Origin: an uncultured Oscillospiraceae bacterium
GTDB taxonomy: Bacteria; Bacillota; Clostridia; Oscillospirales; Oscillospiraceae
Assembly: GCA_947624385.1 (NCBI GenBank)
Contig: CANQJZ010000002.1
Coordinates: forward strand, 1 to 64,000
Length of the DNA stretch: 64,000 bases
Reading direction: 5' to 3'
Part shown: one piece after another, positions 1 to 8,206 of the stretch
Layout of the letters: the number at the start of each line of letters is the position of its first letter
How positions within the stretch are numbered: the first letter of the stretch is position 1
Program-made: the position numbers and the translations under genes
Notes under the pieces: generated by a model
Told to the model about the DNA's origin: nothing
Databases searched by the model: none
The model's input: the letters and a program-made list of their open reading frames with translations, nothing else

Positions 1-74
1 CATTTTACACGATTTGGGCTATGTTGTCTCTTTGCTGTTTCACCCCCACGGGTGTTGCACTTCGTATGATAACC

Positions 75-345
75 TGCGCAGCCCCCTCGTCAGAGGGGGC
101 CATATTCTATGCCCAGGCGTAGAATCAGCCTCCCTCTGACGAGGGAGGTGGCGCGGCGCAAGCCGCGTCGGAGGGAGAGATATTTTAAATCCTCTTCCTT
201 ATTCAAAGGCCCCCTCTGACGAGGGGGCTGTCAGCGCTCCGCGCTGACTGAGGGAGAGACATTTTAACTGCGCCGTCAGGCGCACCATATCGAAGCCTCC
301 CCTGTGCAAGGGGAGGTGTCAGCGCTTTGCGCTGACGGAAGGGTT
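75..345. repeat. Cluster of palindromic intergenic repeats
   Basis: Three adjacent units built on short palindromes such as CCCCTCGTCAGAGGGG and CCTCCCTCTGACGAGGGAGG, each followed by a GC-rich inverted arm and ending near GGAGGGAGAGA. The same units recur in most intergenic gaps up to 21400. They are not spaced like CRISPR repeats and code for nothing evident. No clear gene is seen in 1-361. Confidence 0.8.
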
Positions 346-361
346 GTCGCGTCCCCGCCGC

Positions 362-1228
362 TTACACCCCCGGTTTTCCCCCGGTCCTCTGCGCGATCTT
401 CCGTCCTGTCCTGGTTGCGGCCAGGCCCCCCTCGCCTGTCTCCCGCAGGGCGGCGGGCATCGCCCGGCCCACGGCGGCCATCGCGTCGATCACGTCGTCG
501 CACGGAATGGCGGAGGCGATACCGGCCAGGGCCATATCCGCCGCGGCCATGGCGTTGACCGCGCCCATGACGTTTCGCTTGACGCATGGTTCCTCCACCA
601 GTCCCCCCACCGGGTCGCACACCAGCCCCATCACGTTTTGCAGCGCCATGGCGCAGGCGTCGGCCATCTGCCCCGGCGTACCGCCCATTGCATGCACCAG
701 CGCGGCCGCGGCCATACCGGAGGCGGAGCCGATCTCCGCCTGACAGCCGTGCTCGGCCCCGGACACGGACGCCCGCGTGGCGATGACCTGCCCGAACCCG
801 GCCGCCACGTAAAGGCACCGCACCATCGCCTCGTCGTCCATATTCTCCCGCGCCCTTAATGGTATGAGCACCGCAGGGACCACGCCGCTGGCCCCGGCCG
901 TCGGCGCAGCCACGATACGGCCCATGCAGGCGTTGCGCTCCGCCACGGATAGGGCCGTGGCCATCACCCGGCCCATGAACGGCCCGCACAACGTCTTTTC
1001 CGCCGCCGCCATTTTGGCGGCCTGCCCGCCGGAGAGCCCGCTGGCGGACCGCTGTTGGGGATCGTACTCGTCCACGGACCGGACCATCGCCTCCCACAGG
1101 GTCGTCATCCGCTCCATACTGTCCTTTTTATCCGCGCCCCTGTCCCGGCAGTCCTCGTCCAGAACCGCCTCCCACAGGGGCTTTTCCTCCGCCGCCCGCA
1201 GCAGCGCGCCCACAGAACCGAACGCCAT
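362..1228 (-). CDS. sdaAA: L-serine dehydratase, iron-sulfur-dependent, alpha subunit
   Basis: This is the catalytic alpha subunit of the two-subunit Fe-S L-serine dehydratase, which deaminates L-serine to pyruvate and ammonia in the cytoplasm. The 288-residue protein shows family signatures: TAGASGVVPAVL near residue 113, SGAEHGCQAEIGSASGMAAA near 155, and CDPVGGLVEEPC near 203, which supply conserved cysteines for the cluster. Length is normal for the alpha chain. It lies 3 bp downstream of the beta subunit gene on the same strand, so the two are almost surely one transcript. The C-terminal tail after residue 270 is short and basic and looks variable. Confidence 0.95.
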   Translation of the reverse strand: MAFGSVGALLRAAEEKPLWEAVLDEDCRDRGADKKDSMERMTTLWEAMVRSVDEYDPQQRSASGLSGGQAAKMAAAEKTLCGPFMGRVMATALSVAERNACMGRIVAAPTAGASGVVPAVLIPLRARENMDDEAMVRCLYVAAGFGQVIATRASVSGAEHGCQAEIGSASGMAAAALVHAMGGTPGQMADACAMALQNVMGLVCDPVGGLVEEPCVKRNVMGAVNAMAAADMALAGIASAIPCDDVIDAMAAVGRAMPAALRETGEGGLAATRTGRKIAQRTGGKPGV

Positions 1229-1231
1229 CTC

Positions 1232-1900
1232 TTACGCCCCCTCCGTCATGTTGAGATAGGTGTACCGCACCACCCCGTCCAGCCCGGCCAGCTCCTGGCG
1301 CAGGGCGGGGGTGAGCGGGTCGTCGCACTCGATGACCGTCACGGCCAGCCCGCCTTTCCTGTCCCGGTATAGCTGAAGCGTGGCGATATTGGTCCGCTGC
1401 TCGTACAGCACCCGTGTGATCTCCCACAGCATACCCGGCCGGTCCTGATTTCGTATGATGAGCGTGGGATACTCCCCGGAAAAGCTGGCCTCCATGCCGT
1501 CGATGGCGTTTATCCGTATCCGCCCGCCGCCAAGAGACGACGCGGACAGCTCCACAGATCTGTCCATGGCGTTGGTCACGGTGACCAGCGCGGTGTTGGG
1601 GTGGGCGTTTCTGAGCTCCCCGGTGCGGATATGCACGGCCATGCCCCGCTCTTTCGCCAGTTGCAGGCTCCTGGGGATGTCCGGATCGTCCGGCGCCAAT
1701 CCCAGCAGCCCCGCCACGATGGCCCTGTCGGTCCCATGTCCCGCGCCGGTGGCGGCGAAGGACCCGTGCAGCAATATATCCGCCTTCACCGGCTCCGACG
1801 CCAGCAGCCGCCGTGCCGTGAGCCCGATACGCACCGCCCCGGCCGTATGGGACGACGACGGCCCCACCATCACCGGCCCCATCACGTCAAATATCGTCAT
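1232..1900 (-). CDS. sdaAB: L-serine dehydratase, iron-sulfur-dependent, beta subunit
   Basis: Beta subunit of the same serine dehydratase, 222 residues. The N-terminus MTIFDVMGPVMVGPSSSHTA is the typical start of the family (SDH beta domain), and residues about 148-222 form an ACT domain (NQDRPGMLWEITRVL) expected to sense amino acids. The reading frame is open further upstream, but that part is translated intergenic repeat; the start at 1900 is preceded by GGAAAGGAG at a good distance, so it is preferred. The gene is first in a two-gene operon with sdaAA. Confidence 0.93.
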   Translation of the reverse strand: MTIFDVMGPVMVGPSSSHTAGAVRIGLTARRLLASEPVKADILLHGSFAATGAGHGTDRAIVAGLLGLAPDDPDIPRSLQLAKERGMAVHIRTGELRNAHPNTALVTVTNAMDRSVELSASSLGGGRIRINAIDGMEASFSGEYPTLIIRNQDRPGMLWEITRVLYEQRTNIATLQLYRDRKGGLAVTVIECDDPLTPALRQELAGLDGVVRYTYLNMTEGA

Positions 1901-1917
1901 CGCTCCCGCTCCTTTCC

Positions 1918-2145
1918 GCTTTGAAGCCCCCCTTGTCAAAGGGGGGTGGGCCGCCGAATGGCGGCTCGGGGGGATTGCTGTTAAACACACGCCAATCCCC
2001 CAGTCAGCGCTTCGCGCTGCCAGCCCCCTTTCACAAGGGGGCCATAAGAAGTGCGGCTGCGCCGCATTCCATTTTGAACGCCTCCCCTGTGTAAGGGGAG
2101 GTGGGCGCCGCTTGCGGCGCTCGGAGGGGTTGTCTGTCACCCGGC
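1918..2145. repeat. Palindromic intergenic repeat cluster
   Basis: Contains the CCCCTTGTCAAAGGGG type at its left, then a CCCCTTTCACAAGGGGG unit, then a CCTCCCCTGTGTAAGGGGAGG unit. It lies between the converging ends of the serine dehydratase operon promoter side and the phosphoesterase gene, leaving little unique sequence for a promoter. Confidence 0.75.
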
Positions 2146-2146
2146 G

Positions 2147-3256
2147 TCACACGCCCTCGATCTCCCCCACATACCACCCGGATATCCCATCCTTCTTGCA
2201 CATATACCCCCGGCTGGTCCTGCGCACCACGGAGATCACATCCCCGGCCTTGAGCGGCAGCCGATAGTCCGTGATATCGTTCACCGTGACCCTGGACCCC
2301 TCCCTTGTCCGGATGAAGTCCGCCGGCACGTCCATCACATAGCCCGTTCTCAAATGCCGGCACCGGACGAACTCGCCGTCCTCCGCCAGTATCTCCGCCT
2401 CATTGTCCCCGTGGCGGATGTAATAATGCCGCTGGCTGGCCTCCTGCGCCGTCTTCACCCGTGCGGTGGGAAATCCGTCGTAGCTCACCCACGTCATGTC
2501 CGGCAGGAAGAAGGCGTTCAGCTGCCCGTCGTCTTTGAGCACGCACCCGCCGTCGATGCTGATGAGACGCAAGTCCTCATCCACGATGGGCCGTGCGTCG
2601 GTGATATCCTCGTGGTACAGCACCAGCGGCCAGTGCCCCACCACGGTCCACTTCTCGTGGGGCTTTGCCACGGTCCGGTAAGCGTCCAGCTTCATGCACG
2701 CGAACGCGCCCTGCTCCGGCCTGAGCCCCCCGTGGACGAAGGTATAGTCCTCCGTCTCGATGATGTGGGGCAGCGCCCGCAGAAAGTCCAGCTCCGGACC
2801 ATAGTTTTCCCGCACCACGGCCTTGGCCGCGGCCAGGTCCATCTTCCAGCCGATCTCCACGCCCTGCTCTTTGAGCATCTGGGCGATAATACCGTCCCCC
2901 CAGCCCCGGTTGCGCCCCACCAGATATTGCCGATAAAACGCGTCCTGAGCCTTATCGTCGGGCAGGTCGCAGAAGTTGTGCCAGAAGTCGCAGTTGCCGC
3001 ACACCGTGTACACCTCCCGGCGTTTGGCCAGCTCCATCACGTACCGCAGCGTGCCCAGTGAGTCCGGCCCTTTTTCCAGCAGGTCCCCCACCAGCACGAT
3101 CGCGTCGTCCGGCTTAAGCTCGCACTTATCCAGCAGCCCTTTGAGATAGTCCAGCTTCCCGTGGATGTCCGATATGGCCGCGATCCGCCGCCCCGGCCCC
3201 ATATGCAGCCGCTTTGTCACCGGCGGCGTTGTCATCAGCAGCGGGTTCGGCCTCAT
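2147..3256 (-). CDS. Calcineurin-like metallophosphoesterase with C-terminal SH3-like domain
   Basis: A cytoplasmic-type dinuclear metal phosphoesterase of 369 residues. Metal-binding motifs are visible in order: SDIHGK near residue 29, GDLLEKGPDS near 57, GNCD near 87 (GNHD is usual, so the histidine is replaced by cysteine), HGG near 175 and GHWP near 207. Residues about 310-369 resemble a small SH3-like module. The family includes diadenosine tetraphosphatases and protein phosphatases; the substrate cannot be told from sequence. The start codon overlaps the stop of the upstream gene by 4 bp (ATGA), which indicates translational coupling. Confidence 0.85.
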   Translation of the reverse strand: MRPNPLLMTTPPVTKRLHMGPGRRIAAISDIHGKLDYLKGLLDKCELKPDDAIVLVGDLLEKGPDSLGTLRYVMELAKRREVYTVCGNCDFWHNFCDLPDDKAQDAFYRQYLVGRNRGWGDGIIAQMLKEQGVEIGWKMDLAAAKAVVRENYGPELDFLRALPHIIETEDYTFVHGGLRPEQGAFACMKLDAYRTVAKPHEKWTVVGHWPLVLYHEDITDARPIVDEDLRLISIDGGCVLKDDGQLNAFFLPDMTWVSYDGFPTARVKTAQEASQRHYYIRHGDNEAEILAEDGEFVRCRHLRTGYVMDVPADFIRTREGSRVTVNDITDYRLPLKAGDVISVVRRTSRGYMCKKDGISGWYVGEIEGV

Positions 3257-4404
3257 GGCAGCCGCCAGACCCGCCGGGTGATGTCCATTTGCATAAGATA
3301 CAACTGCCCGCCGACCCCCTCGGCGGTGCCGATCTTCTCAAACCCCATGGCCTGGTAAAAGCCGATGGCGGCGGCGTTTGTACGGGACACATGCAGCCGC
3401 AGTCTGCCCCGGTTCTTTTTGCGAAAATAACTGACCGCCTGCCCGATGAGCTGGGCGCCGAACCGCCGGCCCCGCATGTGCTCTTCCACCCAGAGCAGGC
3501 TTATCCACCCGGCGTTATCGTCCCGGCCCCGCTCCGGGTCCAGCTCCAACAGCCCCGCCAATTCCTCGCCGAAATAGATCTTCACCAGACACGCCGGGTC
3601 CTGCCGGACCCGCTGGGCGGCGGAGCCCAGATACAGCGCCGGGGCGAAGCCGTTCAAATTCCCGTGGCTTGCCAGCCACGTCTCGCTATAAGCTCTCGTG
3701 TACAGCGCCTCTTCCTCCGGCAGGGCCATGGGCGCGAACCACCCGTCGGCCTTTTTGCCCTTGTGGTCATTGGCAAGCCCCTGGTGGGCGAAGGTACTGA
3801 GCTCCCCCAAATGGGACCCGTCCGCGTACTGCTCCAGCGTGAGCTTGCCGCCCTCGGCAGTTATCGTCGTGACGGCCGTATTATCCCCGAACGCTATGTC
3901 CGCGAACTTCACGCCCATGAGGCGGCTTGCCAGCGCCCGTATGGCGTAAGCGTGGCTGACGGCGGCCACGGTCCCGCCGGGATATCGCCCCGCCAGGTCC
4001 AGCAGCGTCCCGCCCATCCGCTCCACCAGCGCGTTAAGATCCTCGCCGCCGGGGACGGACCAGCGCTCCGGGTCCTGGTTGAAGTTCCGGTACTGCTCCG
4101 GATAGGTCCGGGCTATCTCCCCCCAGGGGGTATCCTCCCACACGCCCACGTCCACCTCCCGCAGCCCTTCCGCCAGGTGCATGGTCAGCTCCGGGTGATA
4201 CTTCAAAACGGCGCTGGCGGTGGATTGGGTACGGGTCAGGTCGCTGGACCACAGCGCGTCGATCTTCACGTCCCGGAACCGCTCCGCCAGCGCCGCCACC
4301 TGCCTTCTGCCAAGCATGGTGATGTTGGCGTCGAACTGGCCGTGGACCCGGCGATAGAGATTCCCCTCCGCCTCCGCGTGGCGTATCAGATAAATTCTGG
4401 TCAT
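3253..4404 (-). CDS. Histidine phosphatase fused to a GNAT acetyltransferase
   Basis: Two-domain cytoplasmic protein of 383 residues. Residues 1-200 are a histidine phosphatase (phosphoglycerate mutase-like) domain: the catalytic RHAEAEGN motif is at residues 8-15 and a second SHAYAIRALASR histidine motif near 170. Residues about 265-375 form a GNAT acetyltransferase, with the acetyl-CoA loop region RGRRFGAQLIGQAV and the NAAAIGFYQAMGFEKIG motif. Each half is of normal family length, so this is a true fusion rather than a read-through. It is the first gene of a coupled pair with the metallophosphoesterase and is divergent from the pyruvyl transferase gene. Substrates are unknown. Confidence 0.88.
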   Translation of the reverse strand: MTRIYLIRHAEAEGNLYRRVHGQFDANITMLGRRQVAALAERFRDVKIDALWSSDLTRTQSTASAVLKYHPELTMHLAEGLREVDVGVWEDTPWGEIARTYPEQYRNFNQDPERWSVPGGEDLNALVERMGGTLLDLAGRYPGGTVAAVSHAYAIRALASRLMGVKFADIAFGDNTAVTTITAEGGKLTLEQYADGSHLGELSTFAHQGLANDHKGKKADGWFAPMALPEEEALYTRAYSETWLASHGNLNGFAPALYLGSAAQRVRQDPACLVKIYFGEELAGLLELDPERGRDDNAGWISLLWVEEHMRGRRFGAQLIGQAVSYFRKKNRGRLRLHVSRTNAAAIGFYQAMGFEKIGTAEGVGGQLYLMQMDITRRVWRLP

Positions 4405-4405
4405 C

Positions 4406-4434
4406 TTGTCCTCTCCCGTAAAACATGCTACAAT
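4406..4434 (+). promoter_or_regulatory. Predicted sigma-70 type promoter for the pyruvyl transferase gene
   Basis: TTGTCC at 4406-4411 and TACAAT at 4429-4434 are separated by 17 bp. The -10 box lies 54 bp before the start at 4488 in an otherwise GC-rich context. Confidence 0.6.
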
Positions 4435-4487
4435 GTTATATGGAAATCATTTTACATCATTCGCGAGGCTTTGCCAAGGAGTGCCCG

Positions 4488-5561
4488 ATGAAAAACTGGC
4501 TGAGAGACGCTCTGCGCCGGCTGCTTGGCCCCCGGCGGGGCGTTGTTATATGCGGCGCGTATGGCATGGACAACGCCGGGGACGACGCCGTTCTGACCGC
4601 CATCGTGGCCTCTCTGCGCCGTCTGGACCGGGACATGCCCGTCACCGTCCTTGCCCGCCGCGGCAAGCGCGCCGGCCGCCGTGCCGGTATCGCCGGCGTC
4701 AGCCGCTTCAACATCCCCGGCGTGCTCCTGGCCCTTGGCCGGGCCAAGCTGTTCATCCTGGGCGGCGGGAGCCTTTTGCAGACCGCCACCAGCCGCCGGA
4801 GCCTTTTCTATTACCTCACCGTTCTCCGCCTTGCCCGGACCTGCGGCTGCCGGACCATGCTGTACGCCGTGGGCGCGGGCCCCATCGACCGGGAGAAGGA
4901 CCGCCAACTCGCGGCGAAGTACTTGAACCGATACGCCCAGGTGATCACCGTCCGGGACGAGGCCAGCCAACGCACCCTGGCCGACTGGCGCGTCACCGCC
5001 CCCCGCATCCTGCTGGGCGCGGACCCGGCCCTGGGCCTGGACGCCCCCGTGGGCGAGCGGGAGCGGAAGGCGGGCATCGCCCTGCGGCCCTGGCCGGGGT
5101 TCTGGGCCCACGTGCCGGACTTCGCTCAGGCGGCCCGGTACATCTGGGAGCGGTACAGGCTGGCCCCGGTGTTTCTCTGTCTGGCCCCGGAGGACCGGCA
5201 GGCGGCCAAGTCCGTATGTGCGGAGCTGGACGGCGTGCCCTGGTCCCTGTCGGCCGACCCCCGGCGGGTGGGCCGGATGAGCATGGTGCTGGGCATGCGC
5301 CTGCACGCGCTGATCTTCGCCCTGCGGGACGGCGTGCCCGCCGGCGGCGTCAGCTACGATGAGAAGATCGACGCCTTCTGCGCGGAGGCGGGACTTCCCA
5401 TGGCGGCGCTGGATGACGTGACGGGGGAGAATTTATGCGAGCTGGCCGATTGGGTCATGCACATGGACGGGGAGCACCTTTCCGCCGCCCAGCGCACTCT
5501 CCGCACCCGCGAGAAGACCAACCTCTCCTCCGCCGCGGAGCTTTTGGCAGAAGATCAATAA
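4488..5561 (+). CDS. csaB: Polysaccharide pyruvyl transferase, CsaB family
   Basis: Predicted to transfer a pyruvyl (ketal) group from phosphoenolpyruvate onto a cell-wall polysaccharide; in Gram-positive bacteria this modification lets SLH-domain proteins bind the wall. Of 357 residues, the N-terminal GAYGMDNAGDDAVL motif (about residues 22-35), the GGGSLLQ loop (near 90), YAVGAGP (near 122) and the late GMRLHALIFAL segment (near 270) are typical. An in-frame ATG exists 63 bp upstream, but only the ATG at 4488 has a well placed AAGGAG. An SLH-domain remnant lies in this window at 11390-11943, a context that fits but does not prove the link. Confidence 0.85.
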   Translation: MKNWLRDALRRLLGPRRGVVICGAYGMDNAGDDAVLTAIVASLRRLDRDMPVTVLARRGKRAGRRAGIAGVSRFNIPGVLLALGRAKLFILGGGSLLQTATSRRSLFYYLTVLRLARTCGCRTMLYAVGAGPIDREKDRQLAAKYLNRYAQVITVRDEASQRTLADWRVTAPRILLGADPALGLDAPVGERERKAGIALRPWPGFWAHVPDFAQAARYIWERYRLAPVFLCLAPEDRQAAKSVCAELDGVPWSLSADPRRVGRMSMVLGMRLHALIFALRDGVPAGGVSYDEKIDAFCAEAGLPMAALDDVTGENLCELADWVMHMDGEHLSAAQRTLRTREKTNLSSAAELLAEDQ

Positions 5562-5575
5562 GGAGGGCAACAAAA

Positions 5576-6454
5576 GTGTACACAAATATCATGCCGATTT
5601 TACGCTGTCCCCATTGTGGCGCAGAGTTTGAACTTGTGGAAGGCCAAACAGAAAACGAAGAAGTGATCGAGGGAAAGCTTGTCTGCAAAAAGGGCCACAG
5701 TTTCTCCGTTCACGATGGGATCCTCGACTTCAATTCCCGGGAACAGGAAGGCCTGAATTCCTGGAATGAGTATTATAAAGACGAAAGCTATGACGAGCTC
5801 GATCGCGAGTTGGATGCCCGCGACACCCAAACCCAGCGGAAAAACAAAAGCGACTTTTTGGCGGGGATCGTGGAGGAAGCGAAAAAACTTGACAGCGGCT
5901 ATTTGCTGGATGTGGCGTCCGGCAGAGGGTTGCTTTTGCGGGAACTGCTCAAAAATATGGACGCTTCCGTGCGCATACTTGCGGCGGACCTGAGTTTTCC
6001 GGTTTTGAAGTACGATCGGATCAAGTTCAAAAAGGACTTTCCGAACATCCGAGCAAACTATATCGCCTGCGACGCCACCCGTCTTCCCATCAAAAACAAC
6101 AGCCTGGACATGGTCTGCACTTTCGCGGGATTTGCCAATATGATGGATCTGATGGAAGATGGTATAAAGGACGCGGCGCGTGTATTAAAGCCCGGCGCAC
6201 CGCTCATCAACTCCACCGTGTACATGGACGAAAACGCGCCGGGCGCGCAGCGTGTGATCAGATTTCTCAAAGACAATGACATGGCGTGTGCCGAAAAAAT
6301 GTTTATCCGCAGAGAACTGCTCGCCATGCACAGGAAGTATTTCATGACCGTTCGCGAAAAGATCGTTTATGAGGGGATCGCTGAAAATGTGGAGGTCGAT
6401 CTGATCCCCTGCGCGGGGGAGTGGTTCGCAAACGCAGTGATCGTCGCGCAGTAA
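5576..6454 (+). CDS. SAM-dependent methyltransferase with N-terminal zinc ribbon
   Basis: A class I methyltransferase of 292 residues. A zinc-ribbon-like start (CPHCGAEF then CKKGHSF, about residues 10-45) is followed by the SAM-binding LLDVASGRGLLLREL motif near 110 and the DMVCTFAGFANM motif near 183. The layout resembles Trm112-like or RlmA-like zinc ribbons on methyltransferases, but the substrate is unknown. The chosen start is GTG at 5576, 9 bp after AGGAGG; the ATG at 5591 is too far from that site. The gene is richer in A and in AAA/AAC codons than its neighbours, which may reflect horizontal transfer. It begins 14 bp after csaB and is probably co-transcribed. Confidence 0.8.
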   Translation: MYTNIMPILRCPHCGAEFELVEGQTENEEVIEGKLVCKKGHSFSVHDGILDFNSREQEGLNSWNEYYKDESYDELDRELDARDTQTQRKNKSDFLAGIVEEAKKLDSGYLLDVASGRGLLLRELLKNMDASVRILAADLSFPVLKYDRIKFKKDFPNIRANYIACDATRLPIKNNSLDMVCTFAGFANMMDLMEDGIKDAARVLKPGAPLINSTVYMDENAPGAQRVIRFLKDNDMACAEKMFIRRELLAMHRKYFMTVREKIVYEGIAENVEVDLIPCAGEWFANAVIVAQ

Positions 6455-6523
6455 AATTTCCATTTACGCCGCCGCCGACCTCCTGGCGGACGCCTGATAA
6501 CCTGCCAGAAAGAGAGGTTTTTT

Positions 6524-6890
6524 CTCTCCCTCAGTCACCGCCAGAGGCGCTGACAGCTCCCTGGGGCCCCCACGCGGCACGCTTACCGCGTGGGGAGAGG
6601 AGGAGCCGCGGGCTATCCGGGGTTTGCCGCTTGCGGCGAATCACGGCCTAGCCCAGCGAGCGACGACGAGGAAAAGGACGGATACAAACACTATCGGTTC
6701 GTGCGATAACTTCTTCAGCGCACCAAAGCGAGGATCATTTACACTTCTCTCCCCCAGTCAGCGCCAGAGGCGCTGACAGCCCCCTCGTCAGAGGGGGCCG
6801 GATCCTCTACTCAGGTAGCGAATATGCCTCCCTCTGACGAGGGAGGTGGCGCGGCGCCAGCCGCGCCGGAGGGAGAGACAATTTAATTAT
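6524..6890. repeat. Composite intergenic repeats including a 108-bp element
   Basis: Palindromic units at 6524-6560 and 6752-6878 flank one copy (6563-6670) of an about 108-bp element that starts GGGGYCCCCACGCGG, contains two hairpin-forming blocks, and ends GGCCTAGCCCAGCGAGCG then CGACGA. Other copies are at 9443-9550 (reverse strand) and 19096-19203. Nothing else is recognised in 6455-6912. Confidence 0.75.
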
Positions 6891-6912
6891 TGACGAAAAG
6901 AGGTACCCACAC

Positions 6913-7743
6913 ATGTTTCGTATCGGCTGTCACATCTCCGCCTCCGGCGGCTACCTGGCCATGGGCCATCGCATCGACGCGCTGGGCGGCAACACCTTCG
7001 CCTTCTTCACCCGCAACCCCCGGGGCGGCGCGGCCAAGGACATCGACCCCGCCGACGTGGCGGCGTTTCTGGACTTTTGCCGGGCCAAGGACATCGACCG
7101 GCTGGTGGCCCACGCGCCATACACCCTGAACCCCTGCGCGGAGAAGGAGAACGTGCGCCAGTTCGCCCTGACGGCCTTTGCCGACGACCTGCGGCGCATG
7201 GAATACACCCCCGGCCAGTACTACAACTTCCACCCCGGCAGCCACGTGGGCCAGGGCCTGGACGTGGGCATCGAGAAGATCGCGGACGTTTTGAACCGGG
7301 TCCTCTTCCCGGACATGACCACCACGGTCCTGCTGGAGACCATGGCCGGCAAGGGCAGCGAGGTCGGCGGCAGGTTTGAGGAGCTTCGTGCCATCATCGA
7401 CCGGGTGACGCTCTCGGACAAGCTGGGCGTGTGCCTGGACACCTGCCACGTCTGGGACGCGGGCTACGACGTGGTAAACGACCTGGACGGGGTCCTGACG
7501 GCCTTTGACAGGGCGGTGGGCCTGGACCGGCTGAAGGCGGTGCATCTCAACAACAGCCTGAACGACGCCGACTCCCACAAGGACCGCCACGCCAAGCTCA
7601 CCGAGGGCCATATGCCCCTGGACGCCATCGAGCGCATCGTGCGCCACCCGGCGCTGGAAAAATTGCCCTTCATTTTGGAAACGCCCAACGACGACGCGGG
7701 CTACGCCGCCGAGATCGCCCTCGTCCGCAAGCTCCACGGGTAA
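6913..7743 (+). CDS. nfo: Endonuclease IV (AP endonuclease)
   Basis: Cleaves DNA 5' to abasic sites in base excision repair; cytoplasmic, with a trinuclear zinc site in a TIM barrel. The 276-residue protein has the family motifs: GCHISASGG at residues 5-13, HAPYTLN near 67, HPGSHVG near 107, LLETMAGKGSE near 142, CLDTCHVWDAGYD near 176, HLNNSLNDADSHKDRH near 213 and the final glutamate in LETPND near 257. Length is normal. An AAGAGG site lies just before the ATG. Confidence 0.95.
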   Translation: MFRIGCHISASGGYLAMGHRIDALGGNTFAFFTRNPRGGAAKDIDPADVAAFLDFCRAKDIDRLVAHAPYTLNPCAEKENVRQFALTAFADDLRRMEYTPGQYYNFHPGSHVGQGLDVGIEKIADVLNRVLFPDMTTTVLLETMAGKGSEVGGRFEELRAIIDRVTLSDKLGVCLDTCHVWDAGYDVVNDLDGVLTAFDRAVGLDRLKAVHLNNSLNDADSHKDRHAKLTEGHMPLDAIERIVRHPALEKLPFILETPNDDAGYAAEIALVRKLHG

Positions 7744-7791
7744 TACATACTTTTCCCCGCCGCCGGAAAAACTAACGCCGGTGATGAAACG

Positions 7792-7995
7792 ATGAAGGAC
7801 GATTTCACGCTGGGTCCGGGGGTGCCTCTGGGCTTTGGCATGGCCCTGGCCCAGAACCCGGACGCCATGGAGGTGTTCTCCGGCCTGACGGAGGACCAGC
7901 GGCGGCAGGTGCTGGCCAAGACCCGGCGCATCCGCTCCAAGTCCGAGATGCGCTCCTACGTGGACTCATTAGTGGGTCTACGCCCCGACATTTGA
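7792..7995 (+). CDS. Small uncharacterised protein
   Basis: A 67-residue protein rich in charged residues, with no signal peptide or membrane segment. The end (LTEDQRRQVLAKTRRIRSKSEMRSYVDSL, split here only by reading) looks like an amphipathic helical pair. It follows nfo by 48 bp and is followed at once by a strong hairpin, so it is likely the last gene of an nfo transcript. I do not recognise a characterised family. Confidence 0.6.
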   Translation: MKDDFTLGPGVPLGFGMALAQNPDAMEVFSGLTEDQRRQVLAKTRRIRSKSEMRSYVDSLVGLRPDI

Positions 7996-7998
7996 ACC

Positions 7999-8028
7999 CG
8001 GACCGGACGCTTGCCAGCGTCCGGTCCG
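7999..8028 (+). terminator. Hairpin terminator after the nfo operon
   Basis: A perfect 12-bp stem (7999-8010 with 8017-8028; core GACCGGACGC) closes a 6-nt loop and starts 4 bp after the stop codon. The following CTTTCT tract is short, so termination is likely but not certain. Confidence 0.65.
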
Positions 8029-8206
8029 CGCTTTCTACCCCCGCAAACCCTTGCAAACACCGGGATTCTACGATTCGGAGAGTACCGGTTGAACGAATGG
8101 GAGAGCGGGTTTTTCCCAAGGAGAGCGGCTATCCGAACCATGGGTTGCGGTTTTGCCCGTCGGCGCGTTATGATAGGCCCGTGAGAGATTTTGAGGAGGA
8201 CTGCGT

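Noticed and set aside
75..345. Regularly repeated GC-rich palindromes resembling a CRISPR array
   Set aside because: The units vary in length, are palindromic throughout, have no unique equal-length spacers, and recur singly in many other gaps; there are no cas genes.
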